Shown: positions 6,426-13,190 of the stretch, piece by piece
Layout of the letters: each line of letters begins with the position of its first letter
How positions within the stretch are numbered: position 1 is the stretch's first letter
Source: Oscillospiraceae bacterium
GTDB lineage: Bacteria; Bacillota; Clostridia; Oscillospirales; Ruminococcaceae
DNA length: 13,190 nt
Direction: 5' to 3'
Assembly: GCA_003531585.1 (NCBI GenBank)
Contig: DQFX01000009.1
Coordinates: 5,659 to 18,848, forward strand
Program-made: the position numbers and the translations under genes
Notes under the pieces: generated by a model
What the model saw: only the letters and a program-made list of their open reading frames with translations
The model's database searches: none
What the model was told of the DNA's origin: nothing

Positions 6426-6454
6426 TTGACAAAGCACCCATCTTGATATATACT
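6426..6454 (+). promoter_or_regulatory. Promoter of the rnfCDGEAB operon
   Basis: TTGACA (6426-6431), a 17-base spacer and TATACT (6449-6454), a near-consensus sigma-A promoter. The predicted start is near 6461, about 68 bases before the rnfC ATG at 6529. It gives the rnf genes their own transcription, independent of apbE. Confidence 0.8.
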
Positions 6455-6528
6455 GAATATGGTATGCCCTTCTCATGTGCAAAGGGGCACAACTATTCAA
6501 TAATAATGCGAATGTGAGGTTAGGTCAA

Positions 6529-7845
6529 ATGCCACTAATCAAGCTCAAAGGCGCGCATGTTCCGCACAGGAAGAACACCGCGCAGATGGCGGCAGTAAGA
6601 ATGCCTGCACCGAAATCCGTCACAATACCCGTTGTGATGCATATCGGTGCGCCTGCCGTTCCCGCTGTAAAGGTGGGAGATCATGTTGATATCGGCGATG
6701 TTATCGCGACTGCAGGCGGTTTTGTAAGCGCCCCTGTTCACGCCAGCGTTTCCGGTACAGTAAAGAAAATCGACACCATTCTCGTAAGCTCCGGCAACAA
6801 CGTGAATGCGATCACGATCGAATCCGACGGCGAGATGAAGGTGTCCGAGGCGGTCAAGCCGCCCAAGCTGGAAACCTACGAGGACTTCATCAACGCTGTA
6901 AAGGACAGCGGTCTGGTAGGTCTTGGCGGCGCGGGATTCCCCACTGCGGTCAAGCTGAAAATCGACGATCTTTCGCGCATAAAGGCTGTTGTTATCAACG
7001 GCGCGGAGTGCGAACCGTATATCACCAGCGACACCAGAACCATGCTCGACCAGTCGGATCTCATGAAGGAGGGCTTTGCGCTCCTGGAAAAGTTCCTCAA
7101 GGTCAAGAACATCATCATCGGCATCGAAAAGAACAAGCCCGAGTGCATCGCAAAGATGAACGAACTTGCAGCGGCGGATCCATGCCTTACTGTAAAGCCG
7201 CTTCCGAGCGTATATCCCCAGGGCGGTGAAAAGGTGCTGATTTACCACACCACCGGCGCGGTAGTTCCCGAGGGTAAGCTCCCGCTGGACGCCGGAGCAG
7301 TCGTTCTGAACTGCACTACACTGGCGTGCCTTGCAAGGTACTGCAAGACAGGTATGCCGCTTGTTGAAAAGTGCGTTACCGTAGACGGCAGCGCCATCAA
7401 GGAACCCAAGAACGTTATAGTTCCTATCGGCACCTCTATTCAGGATCTGATCGACTTTGCAGGCGGCTTCAAGGAAGAGCCCGGAAAGATCCTCTACGGC
7501 GGTCCCATGATGGGAATTGCCGTTCCTGACGCCAACTGCCCTATCCTCAAGAACACAAACGCGATAATCGCGCTCAACGAAAAGGACGCCCAGCCCAAGA
7601 AGCAGACCGCCTGCATACGCTGCGGAAACTGCGTTTCCCACTGCCCGCTGCACCTCAACCCCGTGGCAATTTCAAAGGCTTACAGGGACGGCGACTGCGA
7701 GGAGCTGAAGAAGCTCAAGGTAAACCTCTGCATGGAGTGCGGCTGCTGTTCCTTCGTCTGTCCTACAGGACAGCCCCTCGTTCAGAGAAACAAGCTGTCT
7801 AAGGCTATGCTAAGAAACTATAAACCTCAGGAGGGAAAGAAATGA
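6529..7845 (+). CDS. rnfC: Electron transport complex subunit RnfC
   Basis: RnfC is the peripheral subunit of the Rnf complex, which oxidises reduced ferredoxin with NAD+ and pumps Na+ or H+. It binds FMN and NADH and carries two [4Fe-4S] clusters. The 438-residue product has the biotinyl/lipoyl-like N-terminal barrel (HIGAPAVPAVKVGDHVDIGD, 38-57), the flavin/NADH-binding segment GLGGAGFPT (131-139), NGAECEPY (157-164), an SLBB-like region (about 280-325) and two cluster motifs: Cys362-365-368-372 and Cys401-404-407-411. An in-frame ATG at 6475 is unlikely: it would give a leader of about 14 bases, has no ribosome binding site and adds 18 non-family residues. The ATG at 6529 has GAGG 9 bases before it. 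The protein is shorter than proteobacterial RnfC, which has a long Ala/Lys-rich tail. It overlaps rnfD by 4 bases. Confidence 0.96.
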   Translation: MPLIKLKGAHVPHRKNTAQMAAVRMPAPKSVTIPVVMHIGAPAVPAVKVGDHVDIGDVIATAGGFVSAPVHASVSGTVKKIDTILVSSGNNVNAITIESDGEMKVSEAVKPPKLETYEDFINAVKDSGLVGLGGAGFPTAVKLKIDDLSRIKAVVINGAECEPYITSDTRTMLDQSDLMKEGFALLEKFLKVKNIIIGIEKNKPECIAKMNELAAADPCLTVKPLPSVYPQGGEKVLIYHTTGAVVPEGKLPLDAGAVVLNCTTLACLARYCKTGMPLVEKCVTVDGSAIKEPKNVIVPIGTSIQDLIDFAGGFKEEPGKILYGGPMMGIAVPDANCPILKNTNAIIALNEKDAQPKKQTACIRCGNCVSHCPLHLNPVAISKAYRDGDCEELKKLKVNLCMECGCCSFVCPTGQPLVQRNKLSKAMLRNYKPQEGKK

Positions 7846-8765
7846 GCAAGTTAACTGTTACTTCTTCTCCGCATATATTTACGCCCCGCACAACACGCTC
7901 CATCATGCTTGACGTGCTCATCGCGCTGCTTCCCGCCGCTGTTGCGTCGGTTATCCTGTTCGGATTCAGCAGCCTGATGGTTATACTCACCTGCATGGCT
8001 GCGGCGGTGCTTTCCGAATTAGTATTCAACCTCATCTGCAAGAAGGAGCAGACCATCGGCGACCTTTCTTCCGCCGTTACCGGTCTCCTTCTCGCGCTGA
8101 ATCTCCCCGCGACTATTCCGCTCTGGCAGGCCGCTCTCGGCGCAATATTCGCTATTGTCGTTGTAAAGTGCCTGTTCGGCGGCATCGGTCAGAACTTTGC
8201 AAACCCGGCGATCACCGCAAGAATTTTCCTGCTGCTGTCCTTCAGCGGCACCATGACCGCCGCAGTATTCCCACAGAATGCTGATGTGGTTTCCGGAGCA
8301 ACTCCTCTTGGAGTCCTCAGCGGTCAGGAAGGAACCCTGCCTACATACCTTGACCTGTTCCTCGGCAAGTGCGGCGGCGCCCTCGGTGAGACCTGCGCTC
8401 TGGCGCTCCTCGTCGGCGGCATCTACCTCGTTATCCGCGGAGTTATCACATGGCACACCCCGGTAGTCTTCATCGCTACGGTTTTCCTGTTCTCCCTCGT
8501 TCTGGGTCAGGATCCTGTCGCTGAGATCCTTTCCGGCGGTCTGTTCATCGGCGCGATCTTCATGGCGACCGACTACGCGACCACTCCTAACACCGCGTGG
8601 GGAAAGGTCATCTTCGGCGTTGGCTGCGGACTTATCACCGTACTTATCCGTGTATTCGGAAGCTACCCCGAGGGCGTTTCCTTCTCCATACTCCTTATGA
8701 ATATCCTCACTCCCTATATTGAGAGATGGACTAGAACCAAGCCGTTTGGAGGTGCTAAGGCATGA
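7842..8765 (+). CDS. rnfD: Electron transport complex subunit RnfD
   Basis: RnfD is a polytopic membrane subunit related to NqrB and part of the ion-translocating core; it carries a covalent FMN. The 307-residue product starts with the typical HIFTPRTTRSIMLDV and has about eight to ten hydrophobic segments. The flavinylation motif is intact: D-V-V-S-G-A-T, with the FMN expected on Thr154. It is the only subunit in this window with the full Dxx(S/T)GAT consensus. Further family segments are QNFANPAITARIF (117-129) and MATDYATTP (241-249). AGGAGG (7829-7834) lies inside the end of rnfC, and the start overlaps the rnfC stop (ATGA), implying coupled translation. Confidence 0.96.
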   Translation: MSKLTVTSSPHIFTPRTTRSIMLDVLIALLPAAVASVILFGFSSLMVILTCMAAAVLSELVFNLICKKEQTIGDLSSAVTGLLLALNLPATIPLWQAALGAIFAIVVVKCLFGGIGQNFANPAITARIFLLLSFSGTMTAAVFPQNADVVSGATPLGVLSGQEGTLPTYLDLFLGKCGGALGETCALALLVGGIYLVIRGVITWHTPVVFIATVFLFSLVLGQDPVAEILSGGLFIGAIFMATDYATTPNTAWGKVIFGVGCGLITVLIRVFGSYPEGVSFSILLMNILTPYIERWTRTKPFGGAKA

Positions 8766-9967
8766 ACGATTCAGTAAAGAGCGTTGTTTCGCTTGTTGTC
8801 ATCTGCCTCGTTGTTACGCTGGCTCTTTCTGCGGTCAACTACTTCACCGCTCCCGTAATCGCGGAAAACAACGCTAAGGCTGTTCAGGGCTCCTTTGCCG
8901 AGGCTCTGCCCGGCGCCGACGGATTCGAAGAACTCGAGCCCGCCGCCGACGCTCCCGAGACTGTAAAGAGCATTTACAAGGAAAACAACGGCCTCGGCTA
9001 TGTTGTTATCCTCGAAACAACTTCCCAGTACAGCGAATCCCCGATGGGAATTACAGTAGGTATCGGCACCGACGGTATCATCAAGAATATCGTGCTGACA
9101 AACTACGCTGAAACAAAGAATTTCGGCGACGACTACCCCGCAAGCTACATCGGTCAGGATTCCGCGCTTGCCGGCGTTGAGCTGGTTTCCGGAGTTACCT
9201 ACTCCTCCACGGCGTTCAGAAACGCTGTAACGGACGCTTACACCGCGCTGTTCGCAGTCGCTGACGTAGCCGCCGGTGAAATGTCCGACGACCAGATGGC
9301 TGCCGAGGCTATCGGCGAGCTGCTTCCTTCTTCTCTTGACAACACAGGCGCATGCAAGGTCGAGGAGAAAGACGGTCTGTTTGTAAGCTCCAACCGTACA
9401 GGCTATGCGATGGTCGCAGACAAGGTAGCATATGTTACCGACGCATTCGGCAATTATGTCGGAAGCAAGTCATTTGACGACGCGGCTTCCGAGGACGCTT
9501 CCGTTGTTGAGGCAGTCAAGACTGCCGCTGCCGGGGCATACGCTGCGGCAAGCGAGAAGAACATCAGCCGTATCGTAAAGATGTACAAGGACGCAGAGGT
9601 TGTTACACTTACTCCCACCGGAGTTCAGTCGACCGTAAACGGCGCGTACACATTCACAAGCGAAGGCGCCACCTACTACGCAATGACCGCTTCCGCATTC
9701 GGTTACGGCGGTCCTGTAAATCTGCTCTATATCGTTGACGAAAACGGCACTATCGCGAAGTTCAAGGTAATGTCGCACAACGAAACCGAGTACTATGGCG
9801 ACGTTGTATCCCAGAGCTCCTACACTAATGGATATCCGGGTCAGCAGCTCGACAGCATAGGCGACGACGTACTCGTAGTATCCGGCTGCACCTTCACAAC
9901 AAACGCTGTTAAAACGGCAGCCGCTGACGTGGCAGCAGCTTTCAACGCAGTAAAGGAGGCTCAGTAA
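8762..9967 (+). CDS. rnfG: RnfG-type subunit with two FMN-binding-like domains
   Basis: RnfG normally is a membrane-anchored extracytoplasmic subunit of about 180-220 residues with one covalent FMN. This one has 401 residues: an N-terminal membrane anchor (about 8-30), a first FMN-binding domain (about 66-165) ending in ELVSGVTYSS (FMN position Thr146), an Ala/Asp/Glu-rich middle (166-270) and a second domain (about 275-395) ending in LVVSGCTFTT (equivalent Thr377). Both domains show the usual D/E-NG-T-I-x-x (TDGIIKNIVL, ENGTIAKFKV) and T/E-T-K/E-x-x-G-D order. The first motif replaces Asp by Glu and Ala by Val; the second lacks the Asp and has Cys for Ala. Covalent flavin is plausible on domain 1 and doubtful on domain 2. 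GGAGG (8748-8752) precedes the start, which overlaps the rnfD stop (ATGA). The position between rnfD and rnfE leaves little doubt that it is the RnfG subunit. Confidence 0.92.
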   Translation: MNDSVKSVVSLVVICLVVTLALSAVNYFTAPVIAENNAKAVQGSFAEALPGADGFEELEPAADAPETVKSIYKENNGLGYVVILETTSQYSESPMGITVGIGTDGIIKNIVLTNYAETKNFGDDYPASYIGQDSALAGVELVSGVTYSSTAFRNAVTDAYTALFAVADVAAGEMSDDQMAAEAIGELLPSSLDNTGACKVEEKDGLFVSSNRTGYAMVADKVAYVTDAFGNYVGSKSFDDAASEDASVVEAVKTAAAGAYAAASEKNISRIVKMYKDAEVVTLTPTGVQSTVNGAYTFTSEGATYYAMTASAFGYGGPVNLLYIVDENGTIAKFKVMSHNETEYYGDVVSQSSYTNGYPGQQLDSIGDDVLVVSGCTFTTNAVKTAAADVAAAFNAVKEAQ

Positions 9968-9968
9968 T

Positions 9969-10664
9969 ATGGAGAAACAAAGCAAGCTTTCCATTATGTT
10001 AAAGGGCTTCATTAAGGAAAACCCTGTATTCGTGCTGGTTCTTGGAACCTGCCCCACCCTTGCCGTGACCGATTCAGTATCACGCGCGCTCAGTATGGGT
10101 ATTGCAGCAGCGATAGTTCTTATCTGCTCCAACATGGCAATATCCGCGCTCCGCAAGGTTATCCCCGATAAGGTGCGTATCCCTGCATACATCGTTATTA
10201 TCGCAGGCTTCGTTACCATTATCCAGATGCTGATGAACGCGTACCTCCCCGATCTGTATACCGCACTCGGAACGTACCTCGCGCTTATCGTTGTAAACTG
10301 TATCATTCTCGGCAGAGCTGAGATGTTCGCAAGCAAGCACACCGTTGTCGAGTCCGCGCTCGACGGCATCGGAATGGGCGGCGGTTTCACCCTCGCTCTG
10401 TTCTGCATGGGCACCGTCCGCGAGATCCTCGGCTCCGGAAGCTTCCTCGGCTTTAAGATCCCGTTCCTTCAGGATTACTCCATACCGTTCTTTACCCAGG
10501 CGGCTGGCGGATTCTTCGTGTTCGGCGTGCTTATCGCTGTTGTAAACAAGATCACCAAAGGCAAGGCAATCAGCAAGAAGGAATTCGGCTGCGCAAACTG
10601 CCCGTCCCGCGGCGCATGCCTGGAGAACCCCGAAAACACCGGATCAGCAAAGGAGGCCAAGTAA
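9969..10664 (+). CDS. rnfE: Electron transport complex subunit RnfE
   Basis: RnfE is one of two homologous integral subunits (with RnfA) that form the membrane core and together hold a [2Fe-2S] cluster. The 231-residue product has six predicted membrane helices and the family segments ENPVFVLVLGTCPTLAVT (17-34, Cys28) and VVNCIILGRAEMFA (108-121, Cys111), whose Cys are the expected cluster ligands. The C-terminal tail after the last helix carries Cys208, Cys211 and Cys217 (GCANCPSRGAC), a cytoplasmic extension that proteobacterial RnfE lacks. The ATG is one base after the rnfG stop, with AGGAGG 9 bases before it. Confidence 0.95.
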   Translation: MEKQSKLSIMLKGFIKENPVFVLVLGTCPTLAVTDSVSRALSMGIAAAIVLICSNMAISALRKVIPDKVRIPAYIVIIAGFVTIIQMLMNAYLPDLYTALGTYLALIVVNCIILGRAEMFASKHTVVESALDGIGMGGGFTLALFCMGTVREILGSGSFLGFKIPFLQDYSIPFFTQAAGGFFVFGVLIAVVNKITKGKAISKKEFGCANCPSRGACLENPENTGSAKEAK

Positions 10665-10667
10665 TAT

Positions 10668-11267
10668 ATGGATACTATCAAGGCGCTTCTTGTAATACTT
10701 ATGTCGAGCGTACTTGTTAACAACTATGTACTTAACAAGTTCCTCGGTATCTGCCCCTTCCTCGGAGTTTCCAAAAAACTCGACCAGGCGGCTGGCATGG
10801 GTACTGCCGTTACCTTCGTTATGCTGGTAGCTACCGCAGTAACATGGCCTATACAGACATTCGTTCTGGATAAGCTCGGTCTCGGATACCTCCAGACTAT
10901 CGTTTTCATTCTGGTTATCGCTACCCTCGTACAGTTCGTTGAGATAATCCTCAAGAAGTATATCCCCGCGCTTCACAAGTCGCTGGGCGTGTACCTCCCG
11001 CTTATCACCACGAACTGCGCGGTTCTCGGCGTTACCATCAACAACATCAAGGACGGCTACGGCTTCCTTGAGTCCATGGTAAGCTCCCTCGGCTGCGGAC
11101 TTGGCTTCCTGCTGGCTATGGTGCTGTTTGCCGGCGTTCGCTCCAGACTTGACAGCGCAAATATCCCGGAGAGCTTCAAGGGACTTCCTGTCACGCTCGC
11201 CGCTGCGTCCATCGTTTCCATGAGCTTCATGGGCTTTGCCGGCGTAGTTGACAAGCTGTTTGCGTAA
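10668..11267 (+). CDS. rnfA: Electron transport complex subunit RnfA
   Basis: RnfA is the partner of RnfE in the membrane core, inserted in opposite orientation. The 199-residue product has six predicted helices and the family segments VNNYVLNKFLGICPFLGVSK (17-36, Cys29) and LITTNCAVLGV (112-122, Cys117), which match the two Cys of RnfE and supply the other ligands of the intramembrane [2Fe-2S] cluster. Length is normal. It lies 3 bases after rnfE; AGGAGG (10651-10656) lies 11 bases before the ATG. Confidence 0.96.
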   Translation: MDTIKALLVILMSSVLVNNYVLNKFLGICPFLGVSKKLDQAAGMGTAVTFVMLVATAVTWPIQTFVLDKLGLGYLQTIVFILVIATLVQFVEIILKKYIPALHKSLGVYLPLITTNCAVLGVTINNIKDGYGFLESMVSSLGCGLGFLLAMVLFAGVRSRLDSANIPESFKGLPVTLAAASIVSMSFMGFAGVVDKLFA

Positions 11268-11279
11268 GGAGGCTGCAAG

Positions 11280-12101
11280 ATGAACGATTCATTATTATCA
11301 GCAGTTCTTATCGCGGTCGGAGTTCTGGTCGCTATCGGACTTATCTGCGCGCTCATTCTCGTAATCGCGGCGAAGTTCTTTGCTGTGAAGGTCGACGAAA
11401 AGGAGCAGAAAATACGCGCCTGCTTACCTGGCGCAAACTGCGGAGCCTGCGGCTTTACCGGCTGCGACGGCTATGCGAAGGCTCTTGCAGAAGGCTCTGC
11501 GCCCGCTAACCTGTGCGTACCCGGCGGAGCTTCCGCCGCGGCTCAGCTCGGCGAAGTGCTCGGCGTTTCAGTCGAGGCGGCTGCGAGAATGGTAGCATTC
11601 GTACACTGCAACGGCACCTGCGACAATACCAAGCCGAAGTACGATTACAAGGGTATCCCCACATGCGCCGGTGCAAAGATGTTCTACGGCGGCGACGGAG
11701 CATGTTCCTCAGGCTGCCTTGGCTACGGCGACTGCGCGAAAGTCTGCCCCAGCGGCGCTATTTACAACAACAACGGCGTTGCCTGCGTTGACCCTGCGAA
11801 GTGCACCGGCTGCGGAATGTGCACAAAGGCATGTCCGAGCTTTGTAATCAGGCTTGTTCCTGCTGACGCAAAGACAGTAGTCGCATGCAGCAGCAAGGAC
11901 AAGGGCGCGGTAGCCGTAAAGGCGTGCAAGACTTCCTGCATAGGCTGCAAGAAGTGCGAGAATACCTGCCCAGCTGGCGCAATTAAGGTCGAGGACAATT
12001 TCGCTAAAATCGACTACACCAAGTGCGTGGGCTGCAATGCATGCGCCGAGGTCTGCCCGAGACACGCTATCAAGAGCGTAGATTTCAGCCAGGCTCAGTG
12101 A
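11280..12101 (+). CDS. rnfB: Electron transport complex subunit RnfB (multi-cluster ferredoxin)
   Basis: RnfB is the electron entry point: it accepts electrons from reduced ferredoxin and passes them through a chain of [4Fe-4S] clusters. The 273-residue product has one N-terminal membrane helix (about 7-31), then the Fe-S domain CLPGANCGACGFTGC (Cys48, 54, 57, 62), a linker with Cys110, 114 and 129, a CSSGCLGYGDCAKVCP motif (Cys142, 146, 152, 156), and three ferredoxin-type CxxCxxCxxxC motifs (Cys175-185, Cys220-230, Cys249-259). That is at least five cluster sets, as in other Firmicutes RnfB and more than in proteobacteria. AGGAGG (11267-11272) overlaps the rnfA stop and lies 7 bases before the ATG. 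rnfB is the last rnf gene; a strong hairpin follows. Confidence 0.96.
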   Translation: MNDSLLSAVLIAVGVLVAIGLICALILVIAAKFFAVKVDEKEQKIRACLPGANCGACGFTGCDGYAKALAEGSAPANLCVPGGASAAAQLGEVLGVSVEAAARMVAFVHCNGTCDNTKPKYDYKGIPTCAGAKMFYGGDGACSSGCLGYGDCAKVCPSGAIYNNNGVACVDPAKCTGCGMCTKACPSFVIRLVPADAKTVVACSSKDKGAVAVKACKTSCIGCKKCENTCPAGAIKVEDNFAKIDYTKCVGCNACAEVCPRHAIKSVDFSQAQ

Positions 12102-12111
12102 TAACATCAGA

Positions 12112-12145
12112 CATCATGGGGAGTGCGAAGGCATTCCCCATGATG
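12112..12145 (+). other. Strong hairpin between rnfB and the NusG-II gene
   Basis: A 15-bp stem with one G-T pair (12112-12126 with 12131-12145) closes the loop GAAG. It starts 10 bases after the rnfB stop. The sequence after it (ATATAATTCAGG) has no real T run, so it does not look like an efficient intrinsic terminator. It may protect the rnf mRNA 3' end, act as a processing site, or lower expression of the next genes. Confidence 0.6.
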
Positions 12146-12170
12146 ATATAATTCAGGAGAAACAGCAGGA

Positions 12171-12548
12171 ATGAAGCCATTAGAAAAGAAACACAGGAAC
12201 GATCTGATACTCATAGCCGTACTTCTTGCCGCGGCGGGAATAGCATTCGGAATAATTCAGCTCGGGAAAAAGAGCGGCGGGTACGCTGTGGTTGTCCAGG
12301 ACGGCAAAGAGGTGGCGACATACCCGCTGAACGTGGATACAAGTGTAACGATCAATTCCCCGACGGGGTTCAACACCCTGGTGATAAAGGACGGAAAAGC
12401 CGACGTGACCGACGCGGACTGTCCCGACAAGCTCTGCGTTAACCAGCACAGCATAAGCTACGACGGCGAAACGATAGTGTGCCTTCCGAACAAGCTGGTA
12501 GTTAAAATCGTATCCGAAGCTGAATCGGACGTTGACATCATCGCGTAG
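12171..12548 (+). CDS. NusG domain II-containing membrane protein
   Basis: This 125-residue protein has an N-terminal membrane helix (about 11-32) followed by a small extracytoplasmic beta domain of the NusG_II type. The family signature is visible as DCPDKLC (83-89), then H-S-I and IVCLPNKLVV (102-111), with conserved Cys84, Cys89 and Cys104. These proteins commonly sit beside rnf genes and FMN-binding proteins in Clostridia, but their biochemical role is not established. Cys84 and Cys89 could form a disulphide or bind a metal (inference). AGGAG (12155-12159) lies 11 bases before the ATG. It follows rnfB by 69 bases, with the hairpin in between, and is followed by the Gx transporter gene 8 bases later, so the pair is surely co-transcribed. 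Confidence 0.88.
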   Translation: MKPLEKKHRNDLILIAVLLAAAGIAFGIIQLGKKSGGYAVVVQDGKEVATYPLNVDTSVTINSPTGFNTLVIKDGKADVTDADCPDKLCVNQHSISYDGETIVCLPNKLVVKIVSEAESDVDIIA

Positions 12549-12556
12549 GAGGTCAT

Positions 12557-13057
12557 ATGAAAATAAAACCCAAGTCCATAGCATTGCTGGGGATCTGCGC
12601 TGCGATCGCCATGGTGCTTTCCTATATTGAAAGCCTTATACCGCTGTCGTTCGTAGTTCCCGGAATCAAGCTGGGGCTTGCAAATATCGCGGTAATATTC
12701 GCGCTGTACAAGCTGGGAGCAAAGGAAGCGGTCGCTGTTTCGCTGGTGAGAATTGCCTGGATGGCGATTCTTTTCGGAAATGTGATGACCCTCGCGTACA
12801 GCGTCGCAGGAGCCGCACTCAGCCTCACTGCGATGATCCTTCTGAAGCGCTGGGACAGGTTCTCAACCGTTGGGGTCAGCGTTATCGGAGGAATACTGCA
12901 CAACACAGGTCAGATACTCGTTGCAATGCTCATCATGGAAACGGCTCAGATCGTGTATTACCTCCCGATTCTCTGCGTCAGCGGCATAGCTGCGGGCGTG
13001 GCTGTAGGGATAGTTTCCGCGATACTCGTAAAGCGTGTTCCGGTCAGCAAAGAATGA
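12557..13057 (+). CDS. Gx transporter / HepS-I family membrane protein
   Basis: This 166-residue hydrophobic protein has about five predicted membrane helices. It matches the family annotated as Gx transporter or heptaprenyl diphosphate synthase component I: an N-terminal LGICAAIAMVLSYIESLIP, the GIKLGLANI segment (36-44), and GGILHNTGQI (111-120). The family resembles small substrate-binding membrane proteins of the ECF type, and the synthase name is historical. A substrate cannot be read from sequence; linkage to rnf and NusG_II genes is common in Firmicutes. AGGAGG overlaps the preceding stop codon and lies 4 bases before the ATG, implying coupled translation. A polyprenyl synthetase gene often follows in relatives but is absent here. 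Confidence 0.88.
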   Translation: MKIKPKSIALLGICAAIAMVLSYIESLIPLSFVVPGIKLGLANIAVIFALYKLGAKEAVAVSLVRIAWMAILFGNVMTLAYSVAGAALSLTAMILLKRWDRFSTVGVSVIGGILHNTGQILVAMLIMETAQIVYYLPILCVSGIAAGVAVGIVSAILVKRVPVSKE

Positions 13058-13125
13058 CTCTCGCTCAGACTTCGGCGCAGTTCGAAAAAACGGATGATAT
13101 CCAGCTGCTTCTCCACAATACCTGA
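13054..13125 (+). CDS. Possible 23-residue micro-ORF
   Basis: An ATG overlaps the stop of the Gx transporter gene in an ATGA arrangement and opens a 23-codon frame (MTLAQTSAQFEKTDDIQLLL then HNT) that ends 9 bases before the terminator stem. The peptide is hydrophilic with no known motif. There is no clear ribosome binding site, so it would depend on coupled translation. It may be a real small peptide, the worn remains of a longer gene, or chance. Confidence 0.2.
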   Translation: MTLAQTSAQFEKTDDIQLLLHNT

Positions 13126-13134
13126 TAAAAACAA

Positions 13135-13168
13135 GCACCTCCAATTCGCTTTGGAGGTGCATATTTTA
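13135..13168. terminator. Terminator at the end of the rnf operon
   Basis: A perfect 10-bp stem (13135-13144 with 13151-13160) closes a 6-base loop and is followed by ATATTTTA. On the minus strand it ends in GTTTTTA, so it may serve converging transcription from the right as well. It closes the unit that starts at rnfC. Confidence 0.85.
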
Positions 13169-13190
13169 TATAAGGGAACCTCTAAAAACC

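Noticed and set aside
6535..7653. A 372-codon minus-strand open frame opposite rnfC
   Set aside because: The plus strand encodes a clear RnfC with cluster motifs. The opposite frame shows no domain and is explained by codon bias.
9470..10414. A 314-codon minus-strand open frame spanning the rnfG-rnfE junction
   Set aside because: Both plus-strand genes are firmly identified; the antisense product has no recognisable motif or start signal.
13170..13190. GGGAACCTCTAAAAACC at the right edge as the end of an insertion sequence
   Set aside because: It recalls terminal repeats of some IS elements, but the window stops here and no transposase or matching inverted repeat can be seen.

Overview
The window reads as chromosomal DNA of a low-to-mid-GC anaerobic Firmicute, most likely a cellulolytic Ruminococcus or close relative (Oscillospiraceae). 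This rests on a cellulose-binding GH5 glucanase, a six-gene Rnf complex in the order C-D-G-E-A-B, strong AGGAGG ribosome binding sites and TTGACA/TATAAT-type promoters. The species is inference.

Left part (1-2650, mostly minus strand): two back-to-back hairpin terminators, a shortened GNAT acetyltransferase gene that seems to have lost its central beta-strands, and a membrane-anchored cellulase (TM anchor, CBM2-like module, GH5 domain). Both genes have clear minus-strand promoters. The cellulase promoter carries an 18-bp palindrome over its predicted start point, a good operator candidate.

Middle (2550-4140): a plus-strand gene for an unassigned U32-peptidase-like, cysteine-rich protein with a textbook promoter. 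It is followed by about 570 bases without an intact gene. These hold a frameshifted minus-strand relic of a response-regulator receiver domain, an AT-rich stretch with a 12-bp palindrome, and the promoter and leader of the next gene.

Right part (4025-13170, plus strand): an electron-transport locus. It starts with a lipoprotein made of two tandem copies of an FMN-binding-like domain, then a terminator, then the flavin transferase lipoprotein ApbE. A second promoter precedes rnfCDGEAB, whose genes overlap or nearly touch. After a strong hairpin come a NusG-domain-II membrane protein, a Gx transporter/HepS-I-like membrane protein, a possible 23-residue micro-ORF and a final terminator. Rnf oxidises reduced ferredoxin, passes electrons to NAD+, and exports Na+ or H+; ApbE attaches FMN covalently to the Rnf flavin subunits.

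The system itself is known. The unusual points are the double-length RnfG with two FMN-binding-like domains, the duplicated lipoprotein, and departures from the flavinylation motif in all four of these domains: three carry Gly-Cys-Thr where Gly-Ala-Thr is expected. Only RnfD keeps the textbook motif.
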